A stretch of 64,000 nucleotides of DNA, from positions 5,447,357-5,511,356 of the forward strand of contig KB906767.1 in NCBI GenBank assembly GCA_000381625.1. The letters run 5' to 3'. Of the stretch, positions 52,240 through 60,623 are shown one piece after another; positions within the stretch are counted from its first letter, which is position 1, and the number at the start of each line of letters is the position of its first letter. The DNA comes from Bryobacterales bacterium KBS 96 (GTDB taxonomy: Bacteria; Acidobacteriota; Terriglobia; Bryobacterales; Bryobacteraceae). The position numbers and the translations under genes are program-made. The notes beneath the pieces are model-generated. The model was not told the origin of the DNA. It saw only the letters and a program-made list of their open reading frames with translations, and did no database searches.

Positions 52240-52797
52240 ATGCCCACGGAAGTTTTCAATATGAGCGGCCTGCCATGGTACGCCATCCGAGTGAAGACCA
52301 GTTGTGAGCAGCGCGTTCGCGTACACCTGGAGCAAAAATGCTACTCGGTGCTTCTACCGACACAGCGAGTCCGACGGCGCTGGTCGGACCGTATCAAGAT
52401 CGTCGATACTCCGCTATTTCCGGGGTACGTATTCTGCCAGTTAGATAATCATTGTCCGGCCAAAGTGATTACTACGCCGGGCGTGTTGAATATCGTCGGC
52501 TTCGGCAGAGCGCCGGCCGCGATCGCGGACGCAGAGATCGCCGCGTTGCAGCGTCTCGTCCGCGCGAACCTCGATGCGGAGCCATGGCCCTATTTTGCCG
52601 TAGGTCAGATGGTGCTTGTCAGCGCCGGGCCGTTGGCTGGCGTCGAGGGCCGGGTCGTCAGTATTGCGAACTTACTGCGTCTTGTCATTTCCGTTACGCT
52701 ACTGCAGCGTTCGGTGGCGGTAGCGGTGGAGCGGGAGTGGTTATTGCCGGTGAGAGACGCCGCCGTTCCGGCCGCGCAAAAAGCGATAGCCTGTTAA
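52240..52797 (+). CDS. NusG-like transcription antiterminator (UpxY/RfaH type)
   Basis: This 185-residue protein has an N-terminal NGN domain (WYAIRVKTSCEQRVRVHLEQ, PLFPGYVFCQLD) and a short KOW motif region (GQMVLVSAGPLAGVEGRVVS). Specialised NusG paralogues such as RfaH and UpxY travel with RNA polymerase through long polysaccharide or secretion operons. No such operon follows here: the next gene is convergent and overlaps by 4 bp. The regulated operon must be elsewhere. Alternative start is the ATG at 52261. Confidence 0.85.
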   Translation: MPTEVFNMSGLPWYAIRVKTSCEQRVRVHLEQKCYSVLLPTQRVRRRWSDRIKIVDTPLFPGYVFCQLDNHCPAKVITTPGVLNIVGFGRAPAAIADAEIAALQRLVRANLDAEPWPYFAVGQMVLVSAGPLAGVEGRVVSIANLLRLVISVTLLQRSVAVAVEREWLLPVRDAAVPAAQKAIAC

Positions 52798-53693
52798 CGC
52801 CGCGCGTAGCTGGCTATCGGCGCATCCGCAATCCGCGGCTTCCGGCTGAGTGGAACTGCCAGCAAGTTGCATTTTCCTGGAATGCCCGCGTCCACGCGCA
52901 GGAGGCCTTCCTCGGAAACGAGAAAGAGTTCGAAGCGCGGCTTGGCGAGCGAGCCGAGAATTTCGACGGCGTCGCCGGGTCTGCAATGGCAGCGTTCGGC
53001 AGCGGTATTCCATTGTTCAAAGAAAATAATCGGCGCGTCGGGACGGTTCAGTAATTCGCGTCCCCCGCGCAGCACCAGAGACTCGGCCCCTTCGACATCG
53101 ATCTTGACGAAATCCGGTAGCGGTATTTCGCCGGATCTGTGCAACCGGTCTAGTGTCTCGACCTCGCACTCGACGGTGAGCGACGGGACACCGGGATCGC
53201 TCATTCCGGCGAGCATGTGATAGCCGTGTCCGGGTACGTGCAGCATCGCCTCTCCTGGTTGGTCGGAGAGCAGGCACTCGAAAAGCCTTGCGTGCGGAAT
53301 GGCTTCGATGGTTCGCCGCAGGTTTGGCAGCAACGCCGGTTGCGGCTCAAAAGCGATGAGCCGGCCATCCGGCTTAATCAGGCTGGCAAAGAGAGCCGCG
53401 TGGTATCCGATATTCGCGCCGATGTCGAACACAATATCTGCCGGCTGAACGACCTTGCGAAAGAGAGATCGCTCGGCGCGCTCGAAATTCGGCTCCTCGG
53501 GCGCGGCGAGGAATAGCGATTCCTCCAGCAGGTCGAAGCCGGTTACGTCGATATAAATGGGGCTTCCGCCTTGGACCGTGACCGGTACGGAATTTTGCCC
53601 CCAGGCGAGTAGTTGGGCAATGCGCCATCCCCCACGTACGGTCTGGAGATTGTGCCGCAGCCAGAATTTCAGAAGCGAGTGCCAGGCGATCAC
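52794..53693 (-). CDS. FkbM family methyltransferase
   Basis: This 299-residue protein has the Rossmann methyltransferase core: VFDIGANIGYHAALFA (SAM binding, about 96-111), LIAFEPQPALLPNL, and LPDFVKIDVEGAESLVLRG. FkbM-type enzymes methylate hydroxyls on sugars or other small molecules, often in polysaccharide or natural-product clusters. The start is a GTG at 53693. Its stop overlaps the antiterminator gene's stop region by four bases on the opposite strand, so they converge. Pairing with UpxY suggests a former exopolysaccharide context. Confidence 0.88.
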   Translation of the reverse strand: MIAWHSLLKFWLRHNLQTVRGGWRIAQLLAWGQNSVPVTVQGGSPIYIDVTGFDLLEESLFLAAPEEPNFERAERSLFRKVVQPADIVFDIGANIGYHAALFASLIKPDGRLIAFEPQPALLPNLRRTIEAIPHARLFECLLSDQPGEAMLHVPGHGYHMLAGMSDPGVPSLTVECEVETLDRLHRSGEIPLPDFVKIDVEGAESLVLRGGRELLNRPDAPIIFFEQWNTAAERCHCRPGDAVEILGSLAKPRFELFLVSEEGLLRVDAGIPGKCNLLAVPLSRKPRIADAPIASYARR

Positions 53694-53792
53694 GGATGCA
53701 ATTCCGCTCCTCCGCCGGACGTGGCAGTCGCGTCCGGACCGGCTTCTATGGGTTCGATGGAAGGCACTTACTCAGAATAGTCGAAATTTTTC

Positions 53793-54263
53793 TCAGTTCC
53801 AGTAATTGCGATCGAGGTTGCGAAACTGGACGGCTTCAGCGAGATGTTTAGCGGATACTTTTTCGGAGTGATCGAGATCGGCGATCGTGCGGGCGACACG
53901 CAAGATGCGATCGTGAGCGCGCGCCGATAAATTCATTTTGCGAACCGCCATTTCGAGGGTTCGCTCGCCCGGCTCATCGAGCGCGCAAAGCTGGCGAAGC
54001 TGCGAGTGCGGAATCTGGGCGTTGTAGAAGCCGCGGGCTAGCTGAGTGGCCCGTGTCTCCTCCACGCGTTCGCGAATCTGCGCCGAGCTGATGCCATCGC
54101 TCTTTCCGCGAAGCTCCTTGAATGCGACCGGAGGCACTTCAATGTGCATATCGATGCGATCGAGCAGAGGCCCGCTGATTTTTGCGAGATACCGTTGGAT
54201 AATGCCGGGCGTGCAGCGGCACTCGCGCGTGGGATCGCCGTAAAACCCGCAGGGCTGCGGCTT
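53793..54263 (-). pseudogene. comM: comM (Mg-chelatase-like ATPase), 3' part only
   Basis: The frame reads, from the break, CKPQPCGFYGDPTRECRCTP, then IIQRYLAKISGPLLDRIDMHIEVP, and the C-terminal helical domain SARAHDRILRVARTIADL to the end. This is the last 155 or so residues of a ComM/YifB protein, a DNA-uptake helicase-like AAA+ protein. Just upstream of the Lys-Pro at 54258-54263 the frame has a stop (54270-54272) and no more ComM similarity. The 5' two thirds are missing from the window. The gene is therefore cut at about 54262, where the accessory region starts. Confidence 0.9.
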
Positions 54264-54265
54264 GC

Positions 54266-54832
54266 ACCTTTAGCAGCCTGCTATTTGTCGAGCCCGCCGC
54301 GGCGAAATCCAGTAAACCGGCAGCCTGTCAGGCTTCTGCCGATCTTTACTCCACGTCAACGCTCCATATCAAGGTCAAGCTCGATCAGGTCAAAGCCACC
54401 GATGCTTGGGCCGAGAAAGATGCTTTGAAGAACTTGGCCAAGGTGCTCGAAATGGACTGGACCATAGACAACGATCCGGCTACATGCAACGTCTCTCTCG
54501 CCTATTTCCGGGAGAACAGTCTTCGTCTCGCCTATGTCGTTCAGCCTCGTACTGCCGAGTTTGACGGCACTATCCACATCAACACGAACCGCCACATATC
54601 AGGCATCACGATGGCGGAGATCCTCGAACACGAGACGCTTCACCTACTTGGACTCCAGCACAACCGAGATCCTTACTCCATCATGTTCTGGAAGATGGAC
54701 TCCGGGGAAACGGTCTGGGGTCTAAGTCTGGACCATTTCGACGTCGAGCGACTCGGCAAGATGCACACACTTCGCCAGGGACACTCTCTGTCTCTGGCAG
54801 ATTCGGCCCGCTCAGGGGCTTCTCAAAACTGA
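54266..54832 (+). pseudogene. Metzincin-like zinc peptidase, 5' end lost at the comM junction
   Basis: The C-terminal half has HETLHLLGLQH, the HExxHxxGxxH zinc motif of metzincins, and about ten residues later SIMF, the Met-turn. Upstream residues in the same frame read SLLFVEPAAAKSSKPAACQA, which looks like the end of a signal peptide, then LHIKVKLDQVKATDAW. No in-frame start codon precedes this before the junction, so the N-terminus was probably cut. The only start in the frame is TTG at 54425, which would lose this conserved part. It would be secreted and proteolytic if whole. Confidence 0.7.
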
Positions 54833-54850
54833 GCATTTCGGAGGAAATAT

Positions 54851-55156
54851 ATGATTGACCAAGACGTGAACTTTTACCGCGCCGCGAAAGAGGGGCTCCA
54901 AGATCCTCGTACCGGCATCTATGACGTGATCCAGGATTGTGGGCATTTGCACTCGTGCCCGGAGACTGCCGAAGTCTGCGGCATCGAGCTATTTGGAGAA
55001 GGCTGCTTCATGCTGCTCGACCAAGACGGCCGGGAGATTGGAGACTCGCCGGAAGACTACCCGGAGCCATCCGGGAATGAAGATGCAACGCTATCGTTCG
55101 ATATTCACGATTCCGAGGGGAATGTTCTCTATGTCAAAGGAATGACGCTCGTATAG
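54851..55156 (+). CDS. Small hypothetical acidic protein
   Basis: This 101-residue protein has a strong ribosome site (GGAGG, eight bases before the ATG) and is acidic. It contains four cysteines and a His, including VIQDCGHLHSCPETAEVCGI, which could bind metal, and then an FDIHDSEGNVLYVKGM tail of beta type. The family is unknown. It follows the peptidase-like gene by 18 bp and is followed by a terminator-like hairpin, so the two genes probably end one transcript. Confidence 0.7.
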   Translation: MIDQDVNFYRAAKEGLQDPRTGIYDVIQDCGHLHSCPETAEVCGIELFGEGCFMLLDQDGREIGDSPEDYPEPSGNEDATLSFDIHDSEGNVLYVKGMTLV

Positions 55157-55177
55157 CTGCCCACCACAAACGACAAA

Positions 55178-55212
55178 AGGGGCGGGATTCTCTTTCCGAG
55201 AGTCTCGCCCCT
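55178..55212 (+). terminator. Rho-independent-like terminator
   Basis: AGGGGCGGGATTCTC and GAGAGTCTCGCCCCT form a 15-bp stem with two G-U pairs and a five-base loop, followed by a T-rich AGTTGTTCTT. It ends the small plus-strand unit after 55156. Confidence 0.75.
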
Positions 55213-55276
55213 AGTTGTTCTTGCGGCCCGGCAGTCTGCACGTCAATTTTCATTTCCCCATACTAAGAATCTATAT

Positions 55277-55876
55277 ATGGCAAAAACAGCCAGTAGCAAA
55301 ATTACCGCATTTCATGAGGCCGGGCACGCACTGGCCCATGTGGTCTTTCACGTTCCATTTAATGCCGTATCCATCCTGCCGTGTGAAGATGGCAGCACCG
55401 GACGAATTGAACGGGAACCGGACGTGATCGATCCTCGGTTTACAGACTCGAAGCAAATTGATGAAAGAATCATTATTGCGTTGGCTGGACCGGCAGCCGA
55501 AGGAAGCTACGCCAAGCTGCAATGGTCGTTCGCATCTGAAGATTTTCAATTTGCGGTCAACGTAGCTGCTAAACTTCAACATCTCTCTGTTGAAGACGTG
55601 CAGCACTACTTGACGTATTTATGGTCCCGCACGCTGTCCCTGTTAAAGCGTCCGGGGCACTGGAATGCTGTTGAACAGATCGCAGACCATCTCTTGCAGC
55701 ACGGCCGCATTTCATCCGAAGCCGTCTATGAAATCTATAAGAGGACGGTCCCGCCACTGGACCCTGATTCAGTTCTCTGGCGGTTAACTCCTTCTCCCTC
55801 TGAAACGCTTCAGGGAGGGATGCTGGCTTACAGCGTTCAAAAGGCCCTGCGAGTAAAGCGTGATCGACGACCATAA
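55277..55876 (+). CDS. Stand-alone FtsH (M41)-type zinc peptidase-like protein
   Basis: This 199-residue protein starts with ITAFHEAGHALAHVV, where HEAGH is the zinc-binding motif of M41 (FtsH) peptidases. Further on, IIIALAGPAAEG resembles the ALGGRAAE segment of FtsH after the active site. No AAA+ ATPase or transmembrane segment is present, so this is only a peptidase-like module. Similar stand-alone M41 proteins are common in phages and mobile regions. Its target is unknown. A terminator follows at 55898. Confidence 0.8.
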   Translation: MAKTASSKITAFHEAGHALAHVVFHVPFNAVSILPCEDGSTGRIEREPDVIDPRFTDSKQIDERIIIALAGPAAEGSYAKLQWSFASEDFQFAVNVAAKLQHLSVEDVQHYLTYLWSRTLSLLKRPGHWNAVEQIADHLLQHGRISSEAVYEIYKRTVPPLDPDSVLWRLTPSPSETLQGGMLAYSVQKALRVKRDRRP

Positions 55877-55897
55877 GACAATTCCTTGAACGGCCCG

Positions 55898-55934
55898 AGG
55901 GGCGGAGTCTCATCGGAGGCCCGCCCCTTTTGTT
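55898..55934 (+). terminator. Rho-independent terminator
   Basis: AGGGGCGG pairs with CCGCCCCTTTT, followed by GTTT. The interior has imperfect extra pairs. It lies 22 bp after the M41-like gene. Confidence 0.72.
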
Positions 55935-56192
55935 TGCCTGCGAGTCCTCGACCATTCCCATACCCGCTCTGATCGAACCCGCCATTTCCGCCCGCCGGCC
56001 TCGACTGTGAGCACCGAGTTGGGAATCCACCACCACATTCTCACCCAGCCGCTCTGTAGAGATCGATAGGCAGCGTCGAATAGACTGGTGGCATCCGTGA
56101 TCTGCTCCGTGTGAGTCTCCCTGTCTTTCCCTTGGACGCTGACCGTACAGGTTTTCACCCAGACAGCATAGCAAATAATAGGCGAATACGAC

Positions 56193-56372
56193 ATGCCGAA
56201 TGAAGACGATCCCGAAGACGATGAGGCGCCGGTTGAGATCGATTCTATGTGTTCCGCCCGCTGCCCGCATTGTGGAGAACTGAACGTGTTTCCAGGCTTC
56301 GAGCAGATCCTCGTATTCGTCTGCCACTTCTGCGGAGAGCCGGTCGAAGTGGAGTCGCCGCCAATACAGTGA
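56193..56372 (+). CDS. Small zinc-ribbon protein
   Basis: This 59-residue protein has an acidic N-terminus (NEDDPEDDEAPVEI) and two CxxC pairs, CPHCGELN and CHFCGEPV, separated by about 18 residues, which make a zinc ribbon. It is shorter than most gene-finding cut-offs. It could bind nucleic acid or protein. No family beyond the zinc ribbon is evident. It is followed 38 bp later by another small gene on the same strand. Confidence 0.72.
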   Translation: MPNEDDPEDDEAPVEIDSMCSARCPHCGELNVFPGFEQILVFVCHFCGEPVEVESPPIQ

Positions 56373-56410
56373 CATTCGAGAGCTTCGGCCGGAGGATCGC
56401 ACTAATCTGT

Positions 56411-56581
56411 ATGACTGAGCTTGAGAGATCGCATCGAGAACTCCGTGCTGCTCTGATCTTTGCCGCCCGGCGGATAAAGAAGCTGACGCCCACTCGGAGA
56501 GAAGATCCTGCCATGCCGCTACTGCGGAAGGTGATCCGGGAAGCTCGATTGGTGGCGAAGGCGCCCGATCAGATACGATAG
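56411..56581 (+). CDS. Very small basic hypothetical protein
   Basis: This 56-residue basic protein (ERSHRELRAALIFAARRI, then PLLRKVIREARLVAK) looks helical and could bind nucleic acid. The ATG at 56411 is the only good start in the frame. It ends where the next gene begins (TAGATG). Support is from spacing and codon pattern only. Confidence 0.45.
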   Translation: MTELERSHRELRAALIFAARRIKKLTPTRREDPAMPLLRKVIREARLVAKAPDQIR

Positions 56582-57190
56582 ATGGCCGTGACGATTGTTG
56601 AACGGCTTGGGCAAACCAACGCCAAACTGTTTGTCGGTGCGTTCCTGTTCAGCGCCTGCTTAGGCTCTGCTCAGACAACTGCGGCTCCGCAGTACGATTT
56701 GCGGCATGTTCGTTGGGGTATGACCTTGGAAGAGGTTCACCAGGCTGAACCGAAACTAATGATCGGGCTCTGTAAGAGCGGTACTCCAGAGTTTTCGTGC
56801 TGGGTCTTCGGCGAGACAATCTCCGGTATAACCACGGACATCATGTACTCTTTTCAGAAAAATCATCTGATCGGTGTTTGGTTTATCCCCCAGAGTACCG
56901 GTAATGATTCTGATACGAAGAACGCCCTGTACGCTTGGTATGACGCCCTTACCAGCAAATATGGAGAGGGGTACCTGTTTCTCGGCACTGCCCGCGTTGG
57001 CTATACGATTTCGTTGAATGGTTTCGATGCGGACGTCACGAGATTTCTCAAGGAAAACGCTGGGTTCCATGTGCAGTTCCAGCACGATCGAACCATTATT
57101 CACCTAATGGCCGCTATGCTCTCACTTGAGAACAAACCCGTACACGCTACAGAAATAGAATTCTTCCCGAAAGCCGATGATAACTTCTAG
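56582..57190 (+). CDS. Secreted hypothetical protein
   Basis: This 202-residue protein has a signal peptide (KLFVGAFLFSACLGSAQT) and a mature part beginning YDLRHVRWGMTLEEVHQAEP, a motif shared by many secreted hypothetical proteins of Acidobacteriota and other soil bacteria. The rest is a mixed alpha/beta domain with GYLFLGTARVGYTIS and VQFQHDRTIIHL. Function is unknown. Start codon abuts the stop of the preceding small gene. Confidence 0.72.
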   Translation: MAVTIVERLGQTNAKLFVGAFLFSACLGSAQTTAAPQYDLRHVRWGMTLEEVHQAEPKLMIGLCKSGTPEFSCWVFGETISGITTDIMYSFQKNHLIGVWFIPQSTGNDSDTKNALYAWYDALTSKYGEGYLFLGTARVGYTISLNGFDADVTRFLKENAGFHVQFQHDRTIIHLMAAMLSLENKPVHATEIEFFPKADDNF

Positions 57191-57309
57191 AATGTCTGCG
57201 AAGCTGCGGCCCGCAGAAACTGTGCCGATATAGCCTGGCCAGAGGTTTACGGTCGAGGCCCGAGCACTTGCATAACACCTTGGCATGCGATAGATTTTAG
57301 AACAATATA

Positions 57310-57951
57310 GTGGCTCCTTTTTATCCTCCCCAGCACCAGGTAAAACAGTTCCATTGCCCTTATTGCCAGGTCTTTTCAGACCAAAGGTGGGGTAGATGTT
57401 TCGTGCGCCCCAATGGCCTCACTGACCTCCTAAGCTTTGATGAGTTGACCGCATGTATTTGTCTCCATTGTCAGCAGCGGTCGTACTGGTATAAAGGTGA
57501 GTTGGTGATTCCGGCCGATGTGCCTATTCCTTTCGCTCACTCAGAGATGCCAGAAGAGTGTAGAGGTGACTACAACGAAGCAAGAGAAATCGTGGTAAAG
57601 TCACCGAAAGCAGCTTCGGCTCTATTGCGACTCGCGTTACAGAAGTTGATGGTAGCTCTAGGGCAAAAGGGAAAGAACATCAACGATGACATAGGCAATT
57701 TAGTGAAAGACGGTCTTCCTGTCAAAGTTCAGCAAGCTTTGGACATCTGCCGAGTTGTGGGAAACAACGCTGTTCATCCTGGAGAGATCGCAATTGATGA
57801 CACACCGGAGATTGCCCATAATCTGTTCGAAATGATGAACTTCATTATCGAAGACAGAATCGCCAGACCTAAGCAAATTCAGACGCTGTACGACCAATTG
57901 CCGGAGAGTGCGCGACTGGCTGTTGAAAAGAGAGACGGTAAACGGAATTAA
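57310..57951 (+). CDS. DUF4145-like protein with N-terminal zinc-binding Cys pairs
   Basis: This 213-residue protein has CPYC (about 16-19) and CLHC (51-54) pairs, which can bind one zinc ion, then a helical region with REIVVKSPKAASALLRLALQ, DICRVVGNNAVHPGEIAI and EMMNFIIED, matching the DUF4145 pattern. DUF4145 proteins occur in defence islands and as accessory parts of restriction systems and phages. The start is a GTG at 57310. Base use is visibly lower in GC than the 1-50 kb region, a sign of transfer. Confidence 0.75.
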   Translation: MAPFYPPQHQVKQFHCPYCQVFSDQRWGRCFVRPNGLTDLLSFDELTACICLHCQQRSYWYKGELVIPADVPIPFAHSEMPEECRGDYNEAREIVVKSPKAASALLRLALQKLMVALGQKGKNINDDIGNLVKDGLPVKVQQALDICRVVGNNAVHPGEIAIDDTPEIAHNLFEMMNFIIEDRIARPKQIQTLYDQLPESARLAVEKRDGKRN

Positions 57952-58018
57952 CGCACGCTACAATACCGGCTCGATCTGGTGCGGCTTGCTCAAGTCCATA
58001 GGAGTGCCAACTGTCGGC

Positions 58019-58219
58019 CTATGCTTCCGGCTTCTGAGCCTTAAATCTGTCGAGATTCGCCGCGGCGAAGTGGCACAGCCTGTAGACGAACACGTACCGC
58101 ACTGAAGACTTCTCGGTCGGAGCCGGAAGACTGTAGGAGAGAGCAGAGAATAGCCAGCCGGCCGCAAGAGTGAGAAAGAGCAGTTCCGTCGTCGAGAATG
58201 TATAGCCGAAGAGTGTCAT
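58019..58219 (-). CDS. Very small membrane protein, phage-like
   Basis: This 66-residue protein has one hydrophobic helix (ELLFLTLAAGWLFSALS), then LPAPTEKSSVRYVFVYRL and a HFAAANLDRF motif. Similar short proteins with a single helix and an ANxDR tail are seen next to phage-type genes; a holin-like or head-tail accessory role is a guess. It is the last gene of the minus-strand cluster and lies 11 bp after the beta-helix protein gene. Confidence 0.6.
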   Translation of the reverse strand: MTLFGYTFSTTELLFLTLAAGWLFSALSYSLPAPTEKSSVRYVFVYRLCHFAAANLDRFKAQKPEA

Positions 58220-58230
58220 TGTGATTGCTC

Positions 58231-59940
58231 CTACTGGATCGAGCCGGCCCCGGAGAACAGCACAGAGCCGGAAACGGAACTGCCGGCCGCTGGAGTCACC
58301 TCGCCCGCATCCGTCAGAAGTTCATAGGCTCCCAGATCGAAAATACTGTTTTGCGGCCGTGTGACCCCATCAATATCAGTTGTGGCGCCCGCAATTGTGG
58401 CTCCTGTATCTAACAGGGGGCTGGTAGCCTGCAAATGAAAATCATGATTTGCTGCATCAACAAATCTCGGGTCGACGTTTACATCCGACGAGCAGACCGC
58501 CGGCTTTGTTCCGTTGCCGAACCAGTCGTTAGGGCCGGTACAGGTTACAACTGATGTATCACCAGTCAAATAAAGTTCATTCGATGCAATGTTATAGACG
58601 ATATTGTTGCGGAGGTTGTATCGGATATTGGGGGAGCTTCCGGCCACCAATTGAAATGCGGAATTCGTCGTGAAGTCGGTTACGACCGGGCCGCAGTCAT
58701 ACAGGGTATTGTTGAAAATCTCGACAGTTCCACTGCCCGCCGAACCATGATTGAGAATACCCGGCGCATAGATGCAAGCCATATTATAACCAGTCGAACC
58801 ATCCGACCAACTCGTAGTCGTCCCTGTGTGGTACACAACGTTGTTGTAAACTTCGACTGGTCCCTTAGATGGGTCAACGGTTGCAATGTCGATTCCAGAG
58901 CAGCCAATATCATGCACTACATTATCGTGTATATGAATGTCGAACTGATCGTCGCCATTGTCCCCTGTAGGGGAAGAGTGCATCTGAATTCCATTACAAA
59001 CAGTTGAGTTGGCGACCGTATTCCAGCCGATCCACACGTGGTTGGTGTCAGTAGACATATAGATGCCCTGCGCCAATTTACTACTCGCATGGGTGGTGTC
59101 GTGCACGTTGTTTCCGTATACATAAATGTGATCGGCTCCACCAGCGTGAACACAAGACTGTATTTCTGAAGCCGGGTCATAGCACGATACATCGCTTCCA
59201 ATAAGCTGGCCATTCGTAGCTTCAAATGATACGGCAACATCTCCTCGGAATGTAATACCCGAGAAAACCCAATACGACACGGCTACTCTGATTCCAAAGT
59301 TGGGATTCCCGAGGGAATTTCCTATTGTCACCGTGGCGCCAGGATAGGCTAACCAGGCTATCGGATTTGCTGCGTTCCCATCAGCAGCGTTAAATCCCGA
59401 GTACAGCAATACAGTGGTTCTGAATCCCGTTCCATCATCCACCGTTTGCGAGACGCCGTTTTCAAAATAAACAGTATCGCCGGCCACCATTTGATCGCGG
59501 GCATGTAAAACGGTTTTCCAGCACGTGGGAAACTTGCCGTTCGCTGAGTCACTTCCTGACGTGGCAACACAATAGATATTTCCCGTTCGCACAGTGAAGA
59601 CCAATGGATTCGAGGTACCACCACTGGTTGTTACGGCGATACTGCCAGATGCGCAAGTTGAGCCAAGCTGTACAACGATCTTCTGGTACCACATCCAGGA
59701 ACCGCCCCAAGATACGACTCGCATACACGCCGAGCCATTCATCGTGACTGTTGACGATCCTTGCGTCGCGCCAAAGTGGTTTCCGTAGAGTGTAACGTAA
59801 GCTCCGGAGTAACTGCCGCTCGTTTCTCCGCCACTGTTTGGGCCTGAGGTCAGATCGCTAAAAAATAGCGTAGGAGTAGCACTTAGCCATCCCGATAGCA
59901 TGAACAATGCTAACAGAAGTCTCATAGTTATTCGATCCAT
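58231..59940 (-). CDS. Secreted IPT/TIG plus parallel beta-helix protein
   Basis: This 569-residue protein has a signal peptide (MRLLLALFMLSGWLSAT), an IPT/TIG-like domain (about 30-115) and then a right-handed beta-helix with many short repeated strands and Asn/Asp-rich turns (IHDNVVHDIGCSGIDI, VEVYNNVVYHTG). It ends in a short anchor-like tail. Such proteins bind or cut polysaccharides, or serve as tail-spike parts of phages. The start overlaps the previous stop (59928-59940). It is the third secreted protein of the minus-strand cluster. Confidence 0.82.
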   Translation of the reverse strand: MDRITMRLLLALFMLSGWLSATPTLFFSDLTSGPNSGGETSGSYSGAYVTLYGNHFGATQGSSTVTMNGSACMRVVSWGGSWMWYQKIVVQLGSTCASGSIAVTTSGGTSNPLVFTVRTGNIYCVATSGSDSANGKFPTCWKTVLHARDQMVAGDTVYFENGVSQTVDDGTGFRTTVLLYSGFNAADGNAANPIAWLAYPGATVTIGNSLGNPNFGIRVAVSYWVFSGITFRGDVAVSFEATNGQLIGSDVSCYDPASEIQSCVHAGGADHIYVYGNNVHDTTHASSKLAQGIYMSTDTNHVWIGWNTVANSTVCNGIQMHSSPTGDNGDDQFDIHIHDNVVHDIGCSGIDIATVDPSKGPVEVYNNVVYHTGTTTSWSDGSTGYNMACIYAPGILNHGSAGSGTVEIFNNTLYDCGPVVTDFTTNSAFQLVAGSSPNIRYNLRNNIVYNIASNELYLTGDTSVVTCTGPNDWFGNGTKPAVCSSDVNVDPRFVDAANHDFHLQATSPLLDTGATIAGATTDIDGVTRPQNSIFDLGAYELLTDAGEVTPAAGSSVSGSVLFSGAGSIQ

Positions 59941-60623
59941 GCCCGGCCGATAATCACGCTCGCTGGTGCTGCCGACGGAGGTTTAATCGCCATAGCAACG
60001 CATCCATAAGCTCCGCTGCCTACGAATGTCGGATGCTGTGCCACTCCTGCACCACCAGTCAGTATCTTGTACTCAGCCATATCGCCTTGCCCATCGGTCG
60101 ATGATTGCGTGTAGCCTGAACCCACACCTGTAATGTCATCGTCACAAGCTACCCAGATAGCATCGTTGTCCACGGTCGGAGTGATTGACACGGTCGGTGT
60201 TCCAGAGGAGTTTGACGTTGCTGTTACGTCGATCGGAGTCGACGTGTCCATGCCGGAGAATTCGGCAACAAAGACATTTAGCCAGGTACAGTTCTTGTTA
60301 AATGTGACTGTGAGTGTGGATGATGATGTACTGGGGGCATAAGCTTGTGCCGCCGCCATATACGTAAACACCGAACCAAAGACCGGAATTGTATTGTTGA
60401 TCGTCCAGCCACTAGAAGTAAATGTCGCGGATGTTGGTCCATCGCCAGATGGGGCGCAGTCAGCACCAATGACGATAACATCTCCAATCGCATGAGGCGT
60501 ATATGTTACTGACAAACTAGGCTGACTTGCGCTCGCGTCGGACGTTGCCACTCCACCAACATGAACAACCGCGCCGGATGCGATTGACGATACGAACAAG
60601 AGACAAGCTAGAAGCCTACTCAT
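59928..60623 (-). CDS. Secreted beta-rich hypothetical protein
   Basis: This 231-residue protein has a signal peptide (RLLACLLFVSSIASGA) and an all-beta mature part of Ser/Thr-rich strands (TSATFTSSGWTINNTIP, STLTVTFNKNCTWLNVFVAE). The GTPTVSITPT and DGQGDMAEYKIL segments resemble small carbohydrate-binding or tail-associated domains. I do not recognise the family. It overlaps the tail-fibre-like gene by eight bases and the beta-helix gene by 13, so the three are translated together. Confidence 0.72.
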   Translation of the reverse strand: MSRLLACLLFVSSIASGAVVHVGGVATSDASASQPSLSVTYTPHAIGDVIVIGADCAPSGDGPTSATFTSSGWTINNTIPVFGSVFTYMAAAQAYAPSTSSSTLTVTFNKNCTWLNVFVAEFSGMDTSTPIDVTATSNSSGTPTVSITPTVDNDAIWVACDDDITGVGSGYTQSSTDGQGDMAEYKILTGGAGVAQHPTFVGSGAYGCVAMAIKPPSAAPASVIIGRAWIE

